From contig JANJXV010000013.1 in NCBI GenBank assembly GCA_024803745.1, positions 11,203,501 through 11,267,500 on the forward strand: a stretch of 64,000 nt of DNA, given 5' to 3'. The first letter of the stretch is position 1. Each line of letters begins with the position of its first letter. Of the stretch, positions 43,545 to 55,539 are shown piece by piece. The translations under genes were made by a program, and so were the position numbers. The notes below the pieces were generated by a model that was not told where the DNA came from, did not search any database, and worked only from the letters and a program-made list of their open reading frames with translations. Origin of the DNA: Megascapheus bottae. Lineage: Eukaryota > Chordata > Mammalia > Rodentia > Geomyidae.

Positions 43545-44370
43545 CAGGGCCACCTCACTTTCATAAAATCTTGCAGTACTCACAGACCATCAGGAAGGAA
43601 TGTGCTGGGTGTGCTAGTCTTAAAGAAGGTGTGGGAGACACGTCTGGCCAGAGCCTGTGGAAGAGAGGCCAACATTGACTCTCAGAGCCTCAAATAGGTG
43701 ATGAATCAAGTAAAAAGAAATTGAGAGGACTCAGTAAAAAGCAGTTATTGGCCAGATTTCAGCCAGTAACATAGTGGAAATCAGCTCTCCCACATATCCC
43801 AACTCCCATCTAAGGCCAAAAGACTGAGGTGATCCCTGTAATCAGGGTCCTAAGAATTATCCCCCTTTCTTAATAAGGGATAATGGATCCTTTAGAACAC
43901 CACATTCTTCCCCCATCTCCACTCCCTCATCCCCACATCCTAGGGTTGCATTTACTTGTAAGTATCTAAACCCTACAACCCTTTTAGAACCTTGAATTCC
44001 TGCTCCTAAGCTCCCAATAGCTGGTGAGAGAGACTGCCATGGGCTCCTTGGGGACCTCCTGTCTTCAATGATGATTCTGGGCAGCTCAGCTCTAGCATTC
44101 TTACCTCCTCTCCCTGTAACTGATCCCCATCCTCTGGTTCTGTCAGCGCTTCTTTTGTGTACACTATGACATGTGTGAGACCCCAGCTGGGTGGAACCCT
44201 CAGCGAAGTGTGAGTTTCCTCCCAGGCCATTGAAACTGCATTTTTGTGGAAAGTTAAATGCTTGTGATTTACTAGTCTTAGAAACAGTGCTTTCACTGGG
44301 AGATCAGGAAAAAGAGATTTCCTTAAGCCTGATTGATCTCTCTGCCACCCATTTTCTCCCACATCAACTG
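43545..44370. other. Unique sequence
   Basis: No repeat family recognised. Overlapping frames on both strands lack splice-site support. Confidence 0.4.
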
Positions 44371-44720
44371 CTCATTTCTGCAAAATTAACACAGAGCATA
44401 CTACACATGTCATGTATCACATCAAAATCCTTCAGCAGCTTCCTATTTTCTACCAAATTAAAAAATGAAGTTGTGTGCCCTGGCATGTTGGACCTTTCAC
44501 AGGATCACCCCAAAATGCTTTATCTAGACTTATCTTCCTATCACTATCAATAAATGCTCCAGGCAGAATGACAGGAGACATTATCTGCACGCAGGAAGCT
44601 TTCTTTCCTTGGGTTTTCTCAGATAGCTCCAGCCAGATAACCTCTTCTACCTTGAGATACTTGCCACAAAGCATGTTTCTTCTCAAATTCTATCTGTAGT
44701 CAGTTGTTTTAATTACTTTG
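44370..44720 (+). repeat. L2 3' region
   Basis: atcaaaatccttcagcagct followed by tcctattttctaccaaatta, with a later tccttgggttttc and ttctcaaattcta, follows the L2 order. Confidence 0.5.
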
Positions 44721-45361
44721 CTATGTGAATTTTGCCAGACTGCACTCAAAAAAACAGTACCAGATGTTATCATTCTGAATTACTATCGACTTGAGAGGAC
44801 CTGATAAATTCAAGATTCTCACATGTATTCATTTGAACTGATTATGTTCCTCCCTGCCATATTTTAGGATAGAGCTAGAAAAAAGCCTTTCTGGTACCTT
44901 TCACGTAATACTAGGTTTCTTCAGGAAACAACTATTAAGTGTCATTTTGTCCAATACCATATTTGATGTGGTAGGAGATATGGTAGGAGGTGGTTCAAAT
45001 CACTTCCTGCTAAGACAGAAAAAAATAGTTGAGCTCATCCAGGTAGAATTAAACACATGGGGCAAGAGGAATTTCTTGCAGATAAGTCCTTCCCACTACA
45101 TGTTCTCAAGCTTCTGCAGCCAGAAAAGCCCTCTGTACCATTAATAGAGTACCAAGACCAACCCAGTGCATGTGTGCAACTCAACCCTTCTGACTCACAT
45201 CTTGAGGCCTCCCCTCATTCTCAGAGCAGAGAAACTTCAGATTTTAGGTACTCTACGTCATAGATTCAAGTTAATGAGAATTGCTTTCCCAGAAATTGGT
45301 AGGCAATGAAATATAAAAGGAAGAATGTGGTCTTTTAACTGCCAAATGCAGTTCCATTTTC

Positions 45362-45505
45362 TTTTTCTTTTCTTTTTTTCTTTTTTTTTTTTTGTTTTTG
45401 TTTTTGTCAGTTATGGGGCTTGAACTCTCTGGGTTGGGTGCTGTCCCTAAGCTCTTCAGCTCTAGGCTAGAGCTCTACCACTTGAGCCACAGCAATACTT
45501 CCACG
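45362..45505 (-). repeat. Geo monomer alone with duplication
   Basis: A 5'-truncated B1-Geo in reverse, with an 11-bp duplication gttccattttc (45351-45361 and 45506-45516). The long T/C/G tail complement lies at its left. Confidence 0.82.
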
Positions 45506-45550
45506 GTTCCATTTTCATTGTTTTGCTATTTTGATGTAAATAAGAACTCT

Positions 45551-45607
45551 GGAATTAAACAGAATTAGCTTCAAGTGATATTTTGCCATTTCCTTTCTTT
45601 GTGACCT
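45551..45607 (+). repeat. MIR-like segment (copy A)
   Basis: ggaattaaacagaattagct to gccatttcctttctttgtga. It is cut short by the next SINE. A close relative occurs 1.1 kb to the right. Confidence 0.55.
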
Positions 45608-45806
45608 TTTTTTTTTTTATTGGCCAGTCCTGGGCTTGGGCTCAGGGTTTAAGCACTGTTCTTGGACTTTCTCAAGGCCAGAGCTCTACCACTTGAGCCT
45701 TAGCACCACTTCCGGCTTTTTTCTATGTATGTGGTTGCTGAGGAATCAAACCTGGGCCTTTGTGCATGCTAGGCAAGCATTCTACCACTAGGCCAAACTC
45801 CCAGCC
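45608..45806 (-). repeat. IDL-Geo SINE
   Basis: A full minus copy; the head ends gccaaactcccagccc. Confidence 0.85.
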
Positions 45807-45924
45807 CTTTCTTTTTTTTTTTTTTTTTTTTTTTTTTTGGTTTGGACTTGAACTCTGGGCCTGGGCACTGTCCTTAGACTTTCTCAAGGCTAGAGCTCTG
45901 CCACTTGAGCCACAGCGCCACTTC
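45807..45924 (-). repeat. Geo monomer alone with long poly-T
   Basis: An approximately 30-base T-run, then ggacttgaactctgggcctg to ccacagcgccacttc. No head. Confidence 0.75.
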
Positions 45925-46494
45925 ATTTCTTCCATGTCTTTTTTGTGAGAAACCTTTCTCTTTCTCAGAAATTCCTCACTTAAGCTATCTCTCATATCTT
46001 TGGCTAAGTTTCCTTTTAATAAAATGACTGATAAAGAGGAATAGGATCACCATGACTACCTTGGCTAGTCATCCTGGAGATAGAATCCTTTTTCTTTATA
46101 GATGGATATTTGAACAGAATTGAGATTCCAGAACAGAGAAGGGGTAGGATGGTTGTTAGGAATGTTTAACATGGAATCTAGCACATAATTAGCATGTATT
46201 AGTTATCGTAATAAGTTTATGTGATTTGATTATTATAAAATTAAAGGAGATGACACATTAAACTTTTTGGTGTTAAGTAATGGCTTCTTATTATAGTTGT
46301 ATATATTTATTGCCAGATTACTTGAGCTGCAGGTCTCCAATCAAAAAGTTATTTTGGTTGGCATCAGCCTGAAAACTCGAAAGAATACTCATTAGAAACA
46401 TTTCATACTTAGTGTTTTATAATTGTGAGTTTGCATATTAATCTTCCAAACCTCAATCTTAGTAGTATATCTGTGTGTGTCCAACAGTATTCCT

Positions 46495-46815
46495 GTTTTA
46501 TTGTTTGTCTGTGTCAGGCCTGGGGTTAAACTCCAAGCCTGGGCCCCATTCCTGAGCTATTTTGCTCAAAGTTAGGGCTCTACTACCCGAGCCACAGCTC
46601 CACTTCTGGCTTTTTTTGGTGCTTAATTGGAGATAAGGTCTCTTGAACTTTCCTGCCTGAAATTAAGCAGAATTAGAGTCAAATGGTATTTTGCCATTTC
46701 CTATCTTTGTAATCTTCTTCTCTAAACCTGGATTTTCAAAGCCAGCCCAGACTGGAGATCCTCCCATCTCAGTAGTTAAGACTGCAAGCATGAGCTAGGA
46801 GTCCCTGGCCAATTC
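46495..46815 (-). repeat. B1-Geo SINE, internally rearranged
   Basis: The Geo complement (46503-46620) and B1-head complement (46756-46815) are separated by about 95 bp. That piece begins with a MIR-like segment (46660-46722) and ends with ttcaaagccagcccaga, which is B1 sequence in the opposite orientation to the host copy. Confidence 0.6.
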
Positions 46816-46819
46816 TCCT

Positions 46820-47500
46820 GTTGTTTCACAAACCAGTGAAACAATGATCTCTGTGAAGTGTTCCACTAACCCTGACCTCTTGAGATCATTATAGACAATC
46901 CTGTCACCCCTACTGAAGGGACTTCATAGCCCAAGCCCAATAACCAAAACCACACTGATAGAAGATCTGTTTTTGAGTTCTAAACTCAGAGCAGGAAGTT
47001 GTTGGGCAGGAAGCATGGTCTATGTCCCTTACTCCTCAGAACTCAGGACTATGTCTATATCAAGTTGTTCTGACCATCCCAGATCTACTACTTACTTACC
47101 AGCAGTGTAACCTTAGGCAAAGCACCTCTATTTGAATATCATTTATCACTGTAAAATGGAGTATTACTTCATCTTTTATTTCCTTAAAGTCAGACCTTCA
47201 GTTCCTGTTCCTGAACAACTACACCTTCCCTCTCATCCTTTACCAATACTACCAGCATCAGTGCCAGTTCTCATCTGTGTAAGGACTTATCCATTCAGGA
47301 TGAGGTTCTGGAAAGTATCCCCCCCCCCCTTCTTATGCAGTACAGTGATCCTAACATGTCTTGCACTTACTTCTTACTATTAAAGTGATTTCACCCCTCA
47401 AGATTGTAACTTTATTTACTTCCCTGTCTTCCCCACTGGACTATGAGACCACAAGTTGAAAGTAAGGTTACCTCCATCCTGATTTACTCAATGCTTTACT
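46820..47500 (+). repeat. Unique sequence with MIR and L2 3' end
   Basis: A MIR core at 47070-47165 (cagcagtgtaaccttaggca) and an L2-like end at 47190-47500 (aagattgtaactttatttac). A C-run lies at 47321-47331. Confidence 0.4.
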
Positions 47501-48100
47501 CTCCGATGAGTAAAAAGTGATAAAGTACCATCACTACTCTGAAGTCAACCAGTGAAGGGAAAAGCTTTGCAGTGAAGTTTCCATGAGTGTTGTATAGGAC
47601 CCCAAAGAGCACCACAATATCATTCACCCTCCTTCCCTAGTCACTTCTGGAATCCCAACCATGACGAATAACATGATAACTTGCTTCCTGGGGAGACTAT
47701 CTGAGCAAGTGGAGCATTTCAATAAACAAATAATAGAAGCGTGGAATAAATGGGAGAGGGAAATGTAGGCCCCAAGAGAAGGATTGGAATCAGCCTTGGC
47801 AAAAAGCTGTGAACACACTCAAAGCTGATAGATTTACGATTGGGGATTTTGTTCCCACATAGACTTCTGCCTCCAATATAGTTAACAGGCAGGGGCGGAC
47901 ATAATGCCAGAGTGATTTGGAGGAAGTAGGACACCTAAACTCATTTACTTGGAAAGAGTTCTGAATTTTTACATTCCCTCTTCAAACATAAAGGGTTGTG
48001 GCTAGCTTAATGTACATATTTTCTCGCTTTCCCCTCAACAATATACAACAATTTTTTAATCAAATTCTTGTGCTCCCTCAAATTAGCTAGAAAATTAAAA
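47500..48100. other. Unique sequence
   Basis: Nothing recognisable. Confidence 0.4.
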
Positions 48101-48103
48101 AGA

Positions 48104-48340
48104 TGCCAGGCACTAGTGGCTCATGCCTATAATCCTAGCAACTCAGGAGGCTGGATCTGAGGATTAAGGTTCAAAGCCAGTCCAGGCACAAAAGTCCATG
48201 AGACTCATATCTCCAATTAACCACCAGAAAACTGGAAGTGACGCTATGGCTTAAAGTAGTAGAGCTCTAGCCTTGAGCTGAAGAGCTCAGGGACAGAGCC
48301 CAGGCCCAGAGTTCAAGTCCCACAACTAACAAAAAAAAAT
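48104..48340 (+). repeat. B1-Geo SINE, near full length
   Basis: gccaggcactagtggctcat to cacaactaacaaaaaaaaa. Confidence 0.85.
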
Positions 48341-48369
48341 GTAAAAAGAAGCTTAAGATAAATTTTAAA

Positions 48370-48560
48370 AATTTTTGCCAATTCTGGGCTTGAACTCAGG
48401 GCCTGAGTAATGTCCTTGGAACTTCCTCAAGGCTAGAGCTCTACCACTTGAGCCACAGCACCACTTCCGGCTTTTTCTACGGATATGGTACCGAGGAATG
48501 GAACCGGGTCTACGTGCATGCTAGGCACGCACTCTACCACTAAGCCAAACTTCCAGCCCT
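48370..48560 (-). repeat. IDL-Geo SINE
   Basis: tttttgccaattctgggctt to ccaaacttccagccct; no extra tail. Confidence 0.82.
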
Positions 48561-49000
48561 TAAATTATTTTTCTGGAGCTCAGGAAGATATAGGCATGCC
48601 AGATGCTCACATTTATCTGAGTTGAACCAAATATTGCCGTCCCAAAATGTAGTGTCCTATTCCTTTCCATTCAGTGCCCTAACTTCATGTAAGAGACCTG
48701 AGGCATCTGTGATTTCTAGTAACCTTATAATTCCTGTGTGCCCACAGGATCAAAGTTTGAGTCTGGTTTTTAATTATATTATTCCTATAACTATCATAGT
48801 TTTGCTTTAATATTTTTTCTCCCTTTTTCATTTTTATTGGCCTATGTAAGTTGTAGTGTAAGGGATTTCATTGTAATATGTCTATTCACATTCCAATCAA
48901 CTCACCCCTTCTATCACACTCCTTTCACCCTCCCCTCTAAGAAATAGCTTCCCCATCAGGTTTCCTGGTTACATTTTCAAAGTTGTAAATGGTCTATTTC

Positions 49001-49190
49001 ATTTTATTTTGATGAGACCCTCAGCACAATGAGAAGATAATCCCTCGTAAAATCCTTTCACTCACAGTTCTCTTAACAGTGCCTTCCCGCAGTCCAAAGA
49101 TGCCTTCAATAGGTATCTTATCATAGATAATAGCAGGTGAGAGTTTAACTTTTTTGTATTGCATGCCATATAGTATTAGTTGCTGGGATA
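49001..49190 (+). repeat. Inverted repeat, left arm
   Basis: Bases 49001-49072 are the exact reverse complement of 50319-50390 (72 of 72). The next roughly 115 bases match the other arm imperfectly, with gaps (shared blocks cagtgccttc, gatgccttcaa, atcttatc, tagttgct). The outer edge is sharp at 49001. The family is not recognised. Confidence 0.9.
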
Positions 49191-50199
49191 GGCATTCTAC
49201 CAGTGGCTGTACATATCTCAGTATCTAATGCTTTCATTCATTGGCACCAGCCAATGGCTCTACCACCTGAGCCATGCCTCCAGCACCAAGAAATTAGCTC
49301 TGTCAAAGGGTAGCCCAGCTGTTTCCCAGGCTGAGTAGTAAACCGTCTTTTCCTGATTTGATCTAGTGAGCCTTGGTGTGTACTTTCAGCATCAAAGGAG
49401 TTGTGTTAAGCCAAGTTAGAATTCCTCTTATTTCTTATCTCCCATGACATTAAGGTTCTTCCCTGACACAGTATCTCATTTTCCAGCTGCAATGAGATCA
49501 TCACTGAATTCAAGCCCACTCAGGTCATGTTACAATTTCAGATTCCCATCTTTAAGGGCCAGTTTTCCACATCCATCAGCTCTATATCAGCAAATGTCCT
49601 GTCAAGGAAACCAGTCATTGAAGATCTGTGCTTTTCAATATGATAGCGATTAACCACATATGGTTATTAATATTTAAATTGTCACACAAAGTTGAAATTT
49701 TAGTTCCTTAGTCTCTCAAGCCGCATAGTCAAAGATTTCACTGGCCACATATAGCTCAGAGATACTGTACTGGCCAGCACAATATATAGCAGAAAATGAT
49801 AAATTACATGACAGATTTGGTTATTCATCTGTCAAATAGTTTGGAAGATTTAGAGTTGGGCATATAGAAACTAAATAATGCAATTTTCTATTTAATCTTG
49901 GGGTTTTGGTGGGTACTGGGGTTTGAACTGGAGGTTTTAAGTCTGGTCCCTAGACCTGAAGCTAAGCAAAAGAAAGATAATTATGAACTACAAGAAAAAC
50001 TAAAATGTTAATAAGAATGGAAATGTAACCATAGAGCCTTAAACAATTTCACAATAATATTAGACGATAGTAATTATCAAACAGTTGGAATATTTCTATG
50101 ATGGTTAGTAAATAGTAGCTACCTAAGTTCTTGGAGACTCTGCTGCCACTGTTCTGGCAACCCCTACTCTACCATCTTACAAATCTAAAACTTCCAGGA

Positions 50200-50390
50200 T
50201 CTAGCAACTAAACTAAAGCATTATGTGATACTGCTGGGGACCTGTTAATATCTGAGATAAGATGCCTGTTGAAGGCATCTTGGAAAACTAAATGACTGCT
50301 AGAAGGCACTGACAAGATGAGAACTGTGAGTGAAAGGATTTTACGAGGGATTATCTTCTCATTGTGCTGAGGGTCTCATCAAAATAAAAT
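50200..50390 (-). repeat. Inverted repeat, right arm
   Basis: Partner of the left arm, about 1.0 kb away. The outer edge at 50390 is sharp; homology fades inward near 50200. The spacer (49191-50199) is mostly unique, with a small Geo complement scrap at 49255-49286. Confidence 0.9.
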
Positions 50391-50675
50391 TATAAGTGAG
50401 ACAGAATGCTGCCCAAGGTGACAGTATCTGATTCAGTCTCAGTTATCAATCTCCAGTAACTCATGGGCTTTGCTTTAGGTTCCCCAAGAAGACTTACTAA
50501 ATCTTGCTTGATATACCTACCTGCCTAGGAAACTTTATGTGAACCATCCAGAGACTGTTCTAGTAGCCACCAGCTAAGACAGCCTACCTCAACTCACATC
50601 CTTTCTTGTTCCTGAATGTTCTGACTGCCCTCCGAAGACTTAGACCTCACCAAAAGCAAGAGGCTAACAAGCTTT

Positions 50676-50902
50676 GTTGTTTGGTTTTTGGTTTCCAATC
50701 CTGGTGCTTACACCTACAACATGGATGCTGTCCCTGAGCTTTCTTTGCTCAAGGCTCTCTACTACTTGAGCCATAGCTCTACTTCTAGCTTTTTGGCGGT
50801 TAATTGGAGGTGAGAATCACACAGACTTGCCTGCCTAGGCTGGCCTTAAACTGCAATTCTCAGATCACAACCTCTTCAGTAGCTAGGATTACAAAAGCAA
50901 GC
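50676..50902 (-). repeat. B1-Geo SINE
   Basis: ccaatcctggtgcttacacc to agtagctaggattacaaaag, with moderate divergence. Confidence 0.78.
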
Positions 50903-51328
50903 GAATATTTTTAGTGGTAATTCTGGCCATAATATGTAAATACTGTATAATAATTTATCCAAAATTTTGATTCAATTATAAATCTAATTGTATTAGAGGA
51001 TGGAGAAGGATATGACATTAGAGAAATCTTCCATTGTTTAAAATCAGTTAATAATGTTTGATCTTAAATTAAAATAGCAGTATATGTATTTTATATGGAG
51101 AATGGAAGTACATAACAAAAGAAATAACTGAAAGTTCCAAGTGGCTAGTTTTGTTGTTATTGTTTTGTGGGGGGTCATGGGGCTTGAACTCTGGGCCTGA
51201 GTGCTGTCCCTGAGCTCTTTAGCTCAAGGCTACTTGCCCTACCCTTGAGCCACAGCCCTACTTCCCATTTTCTAGTGATTAATGGAAGATAAGCGTCTCA
51301 GGGCTTTGTAGTGCCCAGGATGGCTTTA

Positions 51329-52523
51329 TTTTTTTTTTTTTAATATTTGAAAACTTTATTTTCTCAAATGAGCACCAACACATATTGGAAATATGACAGA
51401 AACAAGGTACTTTTCTCTAATACTGCATCACTATATACAAATACAGTAAAGGGTGAAGACAAAGTATCTGAAAACAATTACTTTTGTTATTGAAGCTAAA
51501 GTGACTTGAAAAATGCCACCAAAGAAAATCAAAAAACAAGAGCCCAAACCCAACAAATACAGTTTGTAAACACAAGCATAAACAGATTCTGTATTGTAGG
51601 ATAGTCTTTGCAGGTTGGAAATAGCCAACTCTTGCTTTTTCTTCTCTTTCTTTCTTCCTTTTAATACAAGACAGATGGGCAGAAATGACTGGGTAATGAG
51701 AGGCTAGCTTGTTTCTGCTACTGCTAGATTGCATGACTTTTAAAAATTGACCATCTCTTTACAGCATGTTTTCTCATTTGAGGCAGATCTTTTAAAATAT
51801 GAAGTTGATTGTTAAAGAATTGATTTACTAATCTTTCTGAACCTGAGTCAATCTAACCTTCAAGGGGAAAAAAAAAGCAGTTCATCTATAAGGTATGTAT
51901 GTGTGTTCTTAACGTTCCTTTAACCCAAACCAGCAAGCCAGTTAATTTTTTCCACAATGTGTAAAAGTGACTGGACTCCTAGATCCGCAAAACACACCAG
52001 AAAAGCACATTTAACTGTGCTTGATCTCTACCAATAGATTTCCCTTACAGTCTATAAAAGTTGAATACACAAAGAAAAAGGCAACGAACTGGCAACAACT
52101 CCATCCTCAAGAAAATAAAATTCTCATGCTTTGTGCTGTTGGTCCACTCAGAAACAAAAAGCCGAGAGAAAACTGGGTGCTGGTGGCTCACACCTGTAAT
52201 CCTAGCTACTCAGGAGGCTGAGATCTGAGGATCATGACTGGAAGCTAGCCTGAGCAGGAAAACTCCAGAAACTCTTCTCTCCAATTAATCACCAATAAGG
52301 CCAAGTGGAACTGTGGCTCAAGTGGTAGAGCACTAGCCTTGAGCAAAGAGAGCTCAGGGATAGCACATAGGCCCTTAGTTCAAGCCCCACAACCAGGCAC
52401 CGTCTCCCTCCCCTCCGCCCCCCGAAAAAAGCAGAGGAAAAGTAAAACCTTGTGCGACAGGAGGTGTAAACTGTGGTGAATAGTGTCCCCAATAGCAAAC
52501 AGGAGGCAGTAGGCACAAACAGA
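51329..52523 (-). pseudogene. Retrocopy of an mRNA 3' region (parent unknown)
   Basis: On the minus strand, about 1.2 kb of sequence ends in AATAAA (51360-51355), 13 bases and a 13-A tail (51341-51329). A perfect 15-bp duplication, cccaggatggcttta, flanks it (51314-51328 and 52524-52538), the hallmark of L1-mediated retroposition. No long open frame is present. The body has the look of a 3' UTR, so this is probably a 5'-truncated processed pseudogene. I do not recognise the parent gene. A SINE occupies 52165-52430. Confidence 0.88.
52165..52430 (+). repeat. B1-Geo SINE inside the retrocopy
   Basis: gggtgctggtggctcacacc to caagccccacaaccaggcac, then a C-rich tail ending ccgaaaaaa. The flanks aagccgagagaaaa/aagcagaggaaaa may be a decayed duplication. 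Orientation is opposite to the retrocopy, so it inserted afterwards and was not carried in the mRNA tail. Confidence 0.8.
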
Positions 52524-52744
52524 CCCAGGATGGCTTTAAACCATGATCCTCAGATCTCAGCCTCCTGAGTAGCTAAGATTACAGGAGTGAGCCACCATGC
52601 CCAGCCAAGTGGCTAGTTTTCTCTGAGGAGCAAAGCTTGGGGAAGAGTGGGAATGTGAAAAAAGCTACTATTTCTGTTGTAAGCTATAGAGAAAATTTTG
52701 ACTTTTGGACTATCTATATATATTGCTGCTACTGCTTCTATTAT

Positions 52745-52830
52745 TGTTGTTATTATTACTATTTTAAAGGTGATAGCTAATAGTGATGTCATTATTATTA
52801 TTTGAAGGGTGATAGCTAATGGTGATGATA
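52745..52830. repeat. Short tandem duplication
   Basis: ggtgatagctaatagtgatg recurs as ggtgatagctaatggtgatg about 40 bp later, each preceded by an ATT-rich run. Confidence 0.65.
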
Positions 52831-53448
52831 GTGAGACAGAGATAAGTGGATCCAAGAATGTTTAGGAGATGAATTGACACAACCCGGTGATTGCCTGATA
52901 TGAGACAAAGTAGAGAAGATTGGAACAGGTAGCCTGAGTTATGGAAGAATTGTTTCTTAGTGATCACTTGGATGCCAAGGTACCACGTGTAGCAAGAATG
53001 ACTAACCCTACTTGACAACTGATTCACAGAGAATGGAGTAGTTGAGCTGCTTTTGAAACAAATGAATATAGAAGTTCCTAGTTCTACAGAGTTCTATAGT
53101 GGTTGAGCTGTAAGGTAAGAGGATATCTTAATGAAAGGATATTCTTGGACAGAGTTGGCAGAAAATACAAAGAGATAAATGCACAGGAGCATCTTTCTGA
53201 GAGGAGACAGTTGTCCCATATGACACAAGAATTCAGGATGCATGCTAGGAGAAGAAAACTCTGGAAATCAAGTAAAAGCAAAGGTTTTCAAGCAAGTCCA
53301 AGAGCCTCTAATGTACCCCAACTTGTCTTTTCTCTTGAATTGGTGCCAGGGTAACAGGTGCAAACCTTCTACACACAATTTGGACCTATCAGGAGCCATT
53401 CAAATGTTTCTAACTTATCCTAGTGTTTTTATTCCCTAGGACTGGCTC

Positions 53449-53708
53449 TTTTTTTTCTTCTTCTTTTTTTTTTTTTTTTTTTTATCAGTCCTGGGCTTGA
53501 ACTCTTGGCCTGGGCACTGTCCCTGAGCTCTTTAGCTCAAGGCTACTGCCCTACCCCTTGAGCCACAGCCCCACTTCCGGTTTTCTAGTGATTAATTGGA
53601 GATAAGAGTCTCACATTCTTTAGTACCAGGGCTGGCTTTGAACTGCAATCCTCAGATCTCGGCCTCCTGAGTGGCTAGGATTACAGGTGTGAACCACCAC
53701 ACTCAGCT
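53449..53708 (-). repeat. B1-Geo SINE, well preserved
   Basis: A T-rich tail, Geo complement and complete head ending caccacactcagct. The flanks ccctaggactg/ccctaggattg indicate the duplication. Confidence 0.88.
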
Positions 53709-53769
53709 CCCTAGGATTGTTTCTAAGGCTGTAGGATTTTTAAATGATAGAGTGAGCAATATATAGCAA

Positions 53770-53890
53770 TATATTTATTGTATCATTATATTAGAAATAG
53801 TGGTAAGTTGGAAAACAACCAAAATTTCAATCACAAGAGAATACTAACAATCATTCAATGAACATGGACATGCAGACTGGTATTGTTGTC
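53770..53890 (+). repeat. L1 3'-type fragment, old
   Basis: gtaagttggaaaacaaccaa and tcattcaatgaacatggaca resemble the L1 end-of-element sequence. Confidence 0.35.
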
Positions 53891-54134
53891 AGAGTTGAGA
53901 TAAACTCACCCAAGAGGCCTAATGGGCCCAGAATTGAGGAATAAGTGAACTATGGATAAGAAAGAAATAACCAAAGTGGACTGTAGATCAGTTATCCCAA
54001 AGGGAGTTCCTACAAGTTGAACATTTCTATTTTGGTATCGCAGTCTTCACTACAGTCCCATGAAGGGAAGCCTACTGCCATTTTCATTTTGCAAACAAGG
54101 GCCTGAGGATGAAAGTGATCTTTTATATATTGTG

Positions 54135-54510
54135 TTAGTTAACTTTCCATAGCTGGAACCAATAAGACCTGAGAGAACAACTTAAAGGGAAGAATCAGTT
54201 GTTTTGACTTATGGTTTCCAGGGGTTTCTGCCTGTGGTTAGCTGGCTCTGTTGGACCTTTGTTGAGGCTAAACATCATGGTGGTGAGAACATGTAGAAAA
54301 GGCTATTCTCATTACTGTAGAAAGCAGAGAGACAGAAAATGAACAGGAACAAGACCCCCACCAAAACCCCACCCCCAGTGACCTCTTTCTCTAGATAGGT
54401 TCTACCTACAAAAGTTTCCAATACCTTCCAGAACAGTACCAACAGGTGGATAACAAGTTATTCAATACATGAGACTTTTGAAAGGACATTTCATGTTCAA
54501 ATCATATTAT
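54135..54510. repeat. Old interspersed repeat, family undetermined
   Basis: The order ttagttaactttccatag, acttatggtttccagggg, aaacatcatggtggtgagaa, agtgacctctttctc and gagacttttgaaaggacatt is one I associate with a common mammalian repeat, but I cannot name the family with confidence. Confidence 0.4.
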
Positions 54511-54526
54511 TTTATTTATTTATTTA

Positions 54527-54605
54527 TTTTTGAGACTGCCATCCGTGTCAGGCCAAATCTTCCTGCCTCAGCCTCCACAGTGCTAGGATCGCAGGCATGT
54601 GCTGT
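54527..54605 (-). repeat. B1 fragment
   Basis: cctgcctcagcctccacagt followed by gctaggatcgcaggcatgtg is the complement of a B1 head. Confidence 0.6.
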
Positions 54606-55539
54606 ATTAAGGAAGTCATTTTTACGTGGGAATTTTGTTCAGTCCTGAGAGAATAGGGCCAAAATCATGTGGACACCAGTGAGTAGCAAAGTTGAAAAAA
54701 GATATATGATACAATGCTGTAGCAATAAAAATAGAATGTGTAGTTACAGCCATAATAAAATTGACCAAAGACAATTTATACTCAGACAAAAGCAGGAAGG
54801 GCAAGGAGAAATGTAAACAGATAATGTGTGAGTGAGTGCTGTCTTTCTCTGATGTGTTTCTTTTCTTATCACTGTATTATTTGCACAATTAAAAAAAAAT
54901 GAAGGATGGAAAGACTGAGAAGATATGAGTCCCTGGGGTAGCGCCCGATATGCCTGGAGTCCAGCTGCAGCTCTGGGCCTACCAGAGCCATTATGACGGC
55001 AGCTTTCATAAAGAAGCTGGTTCCTTTTGGACAAGTGGGAAGGAGAAAAATATAGACCATGACCCATGATCCTCTGCTATCATACACACCAGTGTTAGTG
55101 TCCTTGCATCCCATCTGGATCTCTTTAGCATGCTGAGAAATCAGAGCTGTGACCTGACACTCTTGGCTAAACTTTTTTTTATGTTCCATGGTCATGTGTT
55201 GTTGGTGCTTCTGGCTGGGACATCACTTTCTGCTGGAGAAAGAGCCTATATGAGCTTCTGATTGAGGGATAGCAGCCAAGCTGACTTCAGCCAACAAAGA
55301 GAAAGGAAGCAGCAGTATCCATGCCTGGGTTATTCTGCTTTAAATTACCTTTCCTTTTCAGAAGCCATGCACTTACCTATGTTGTCTCCTCCATCTGGAG
55401 TACTCCTTCTCATGCTTCCTAAGGGAGCTAAACTCTACCAATGCCTTAGTACCACTTCCGTGATGAGACTCTCCCCACTCACCATTAGGAAAATGAATCC
55501 TTCCATCCTGTGTCCATCAAAAGCAATTGATCTGTATTT

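Larger units (their letters stand above)
51153..52604 (-). repeat. B1-Geo SINE interrupted by a retrocopy
   Basis: The host copy has a perfect 16-bp duplication, ccaagtggctagtttt, at 51137-51152 and 52605-52620, now 1.45 kb apart. The Geo part is 51165-51300; the head resumes at 52539. Confidence 0.92.
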
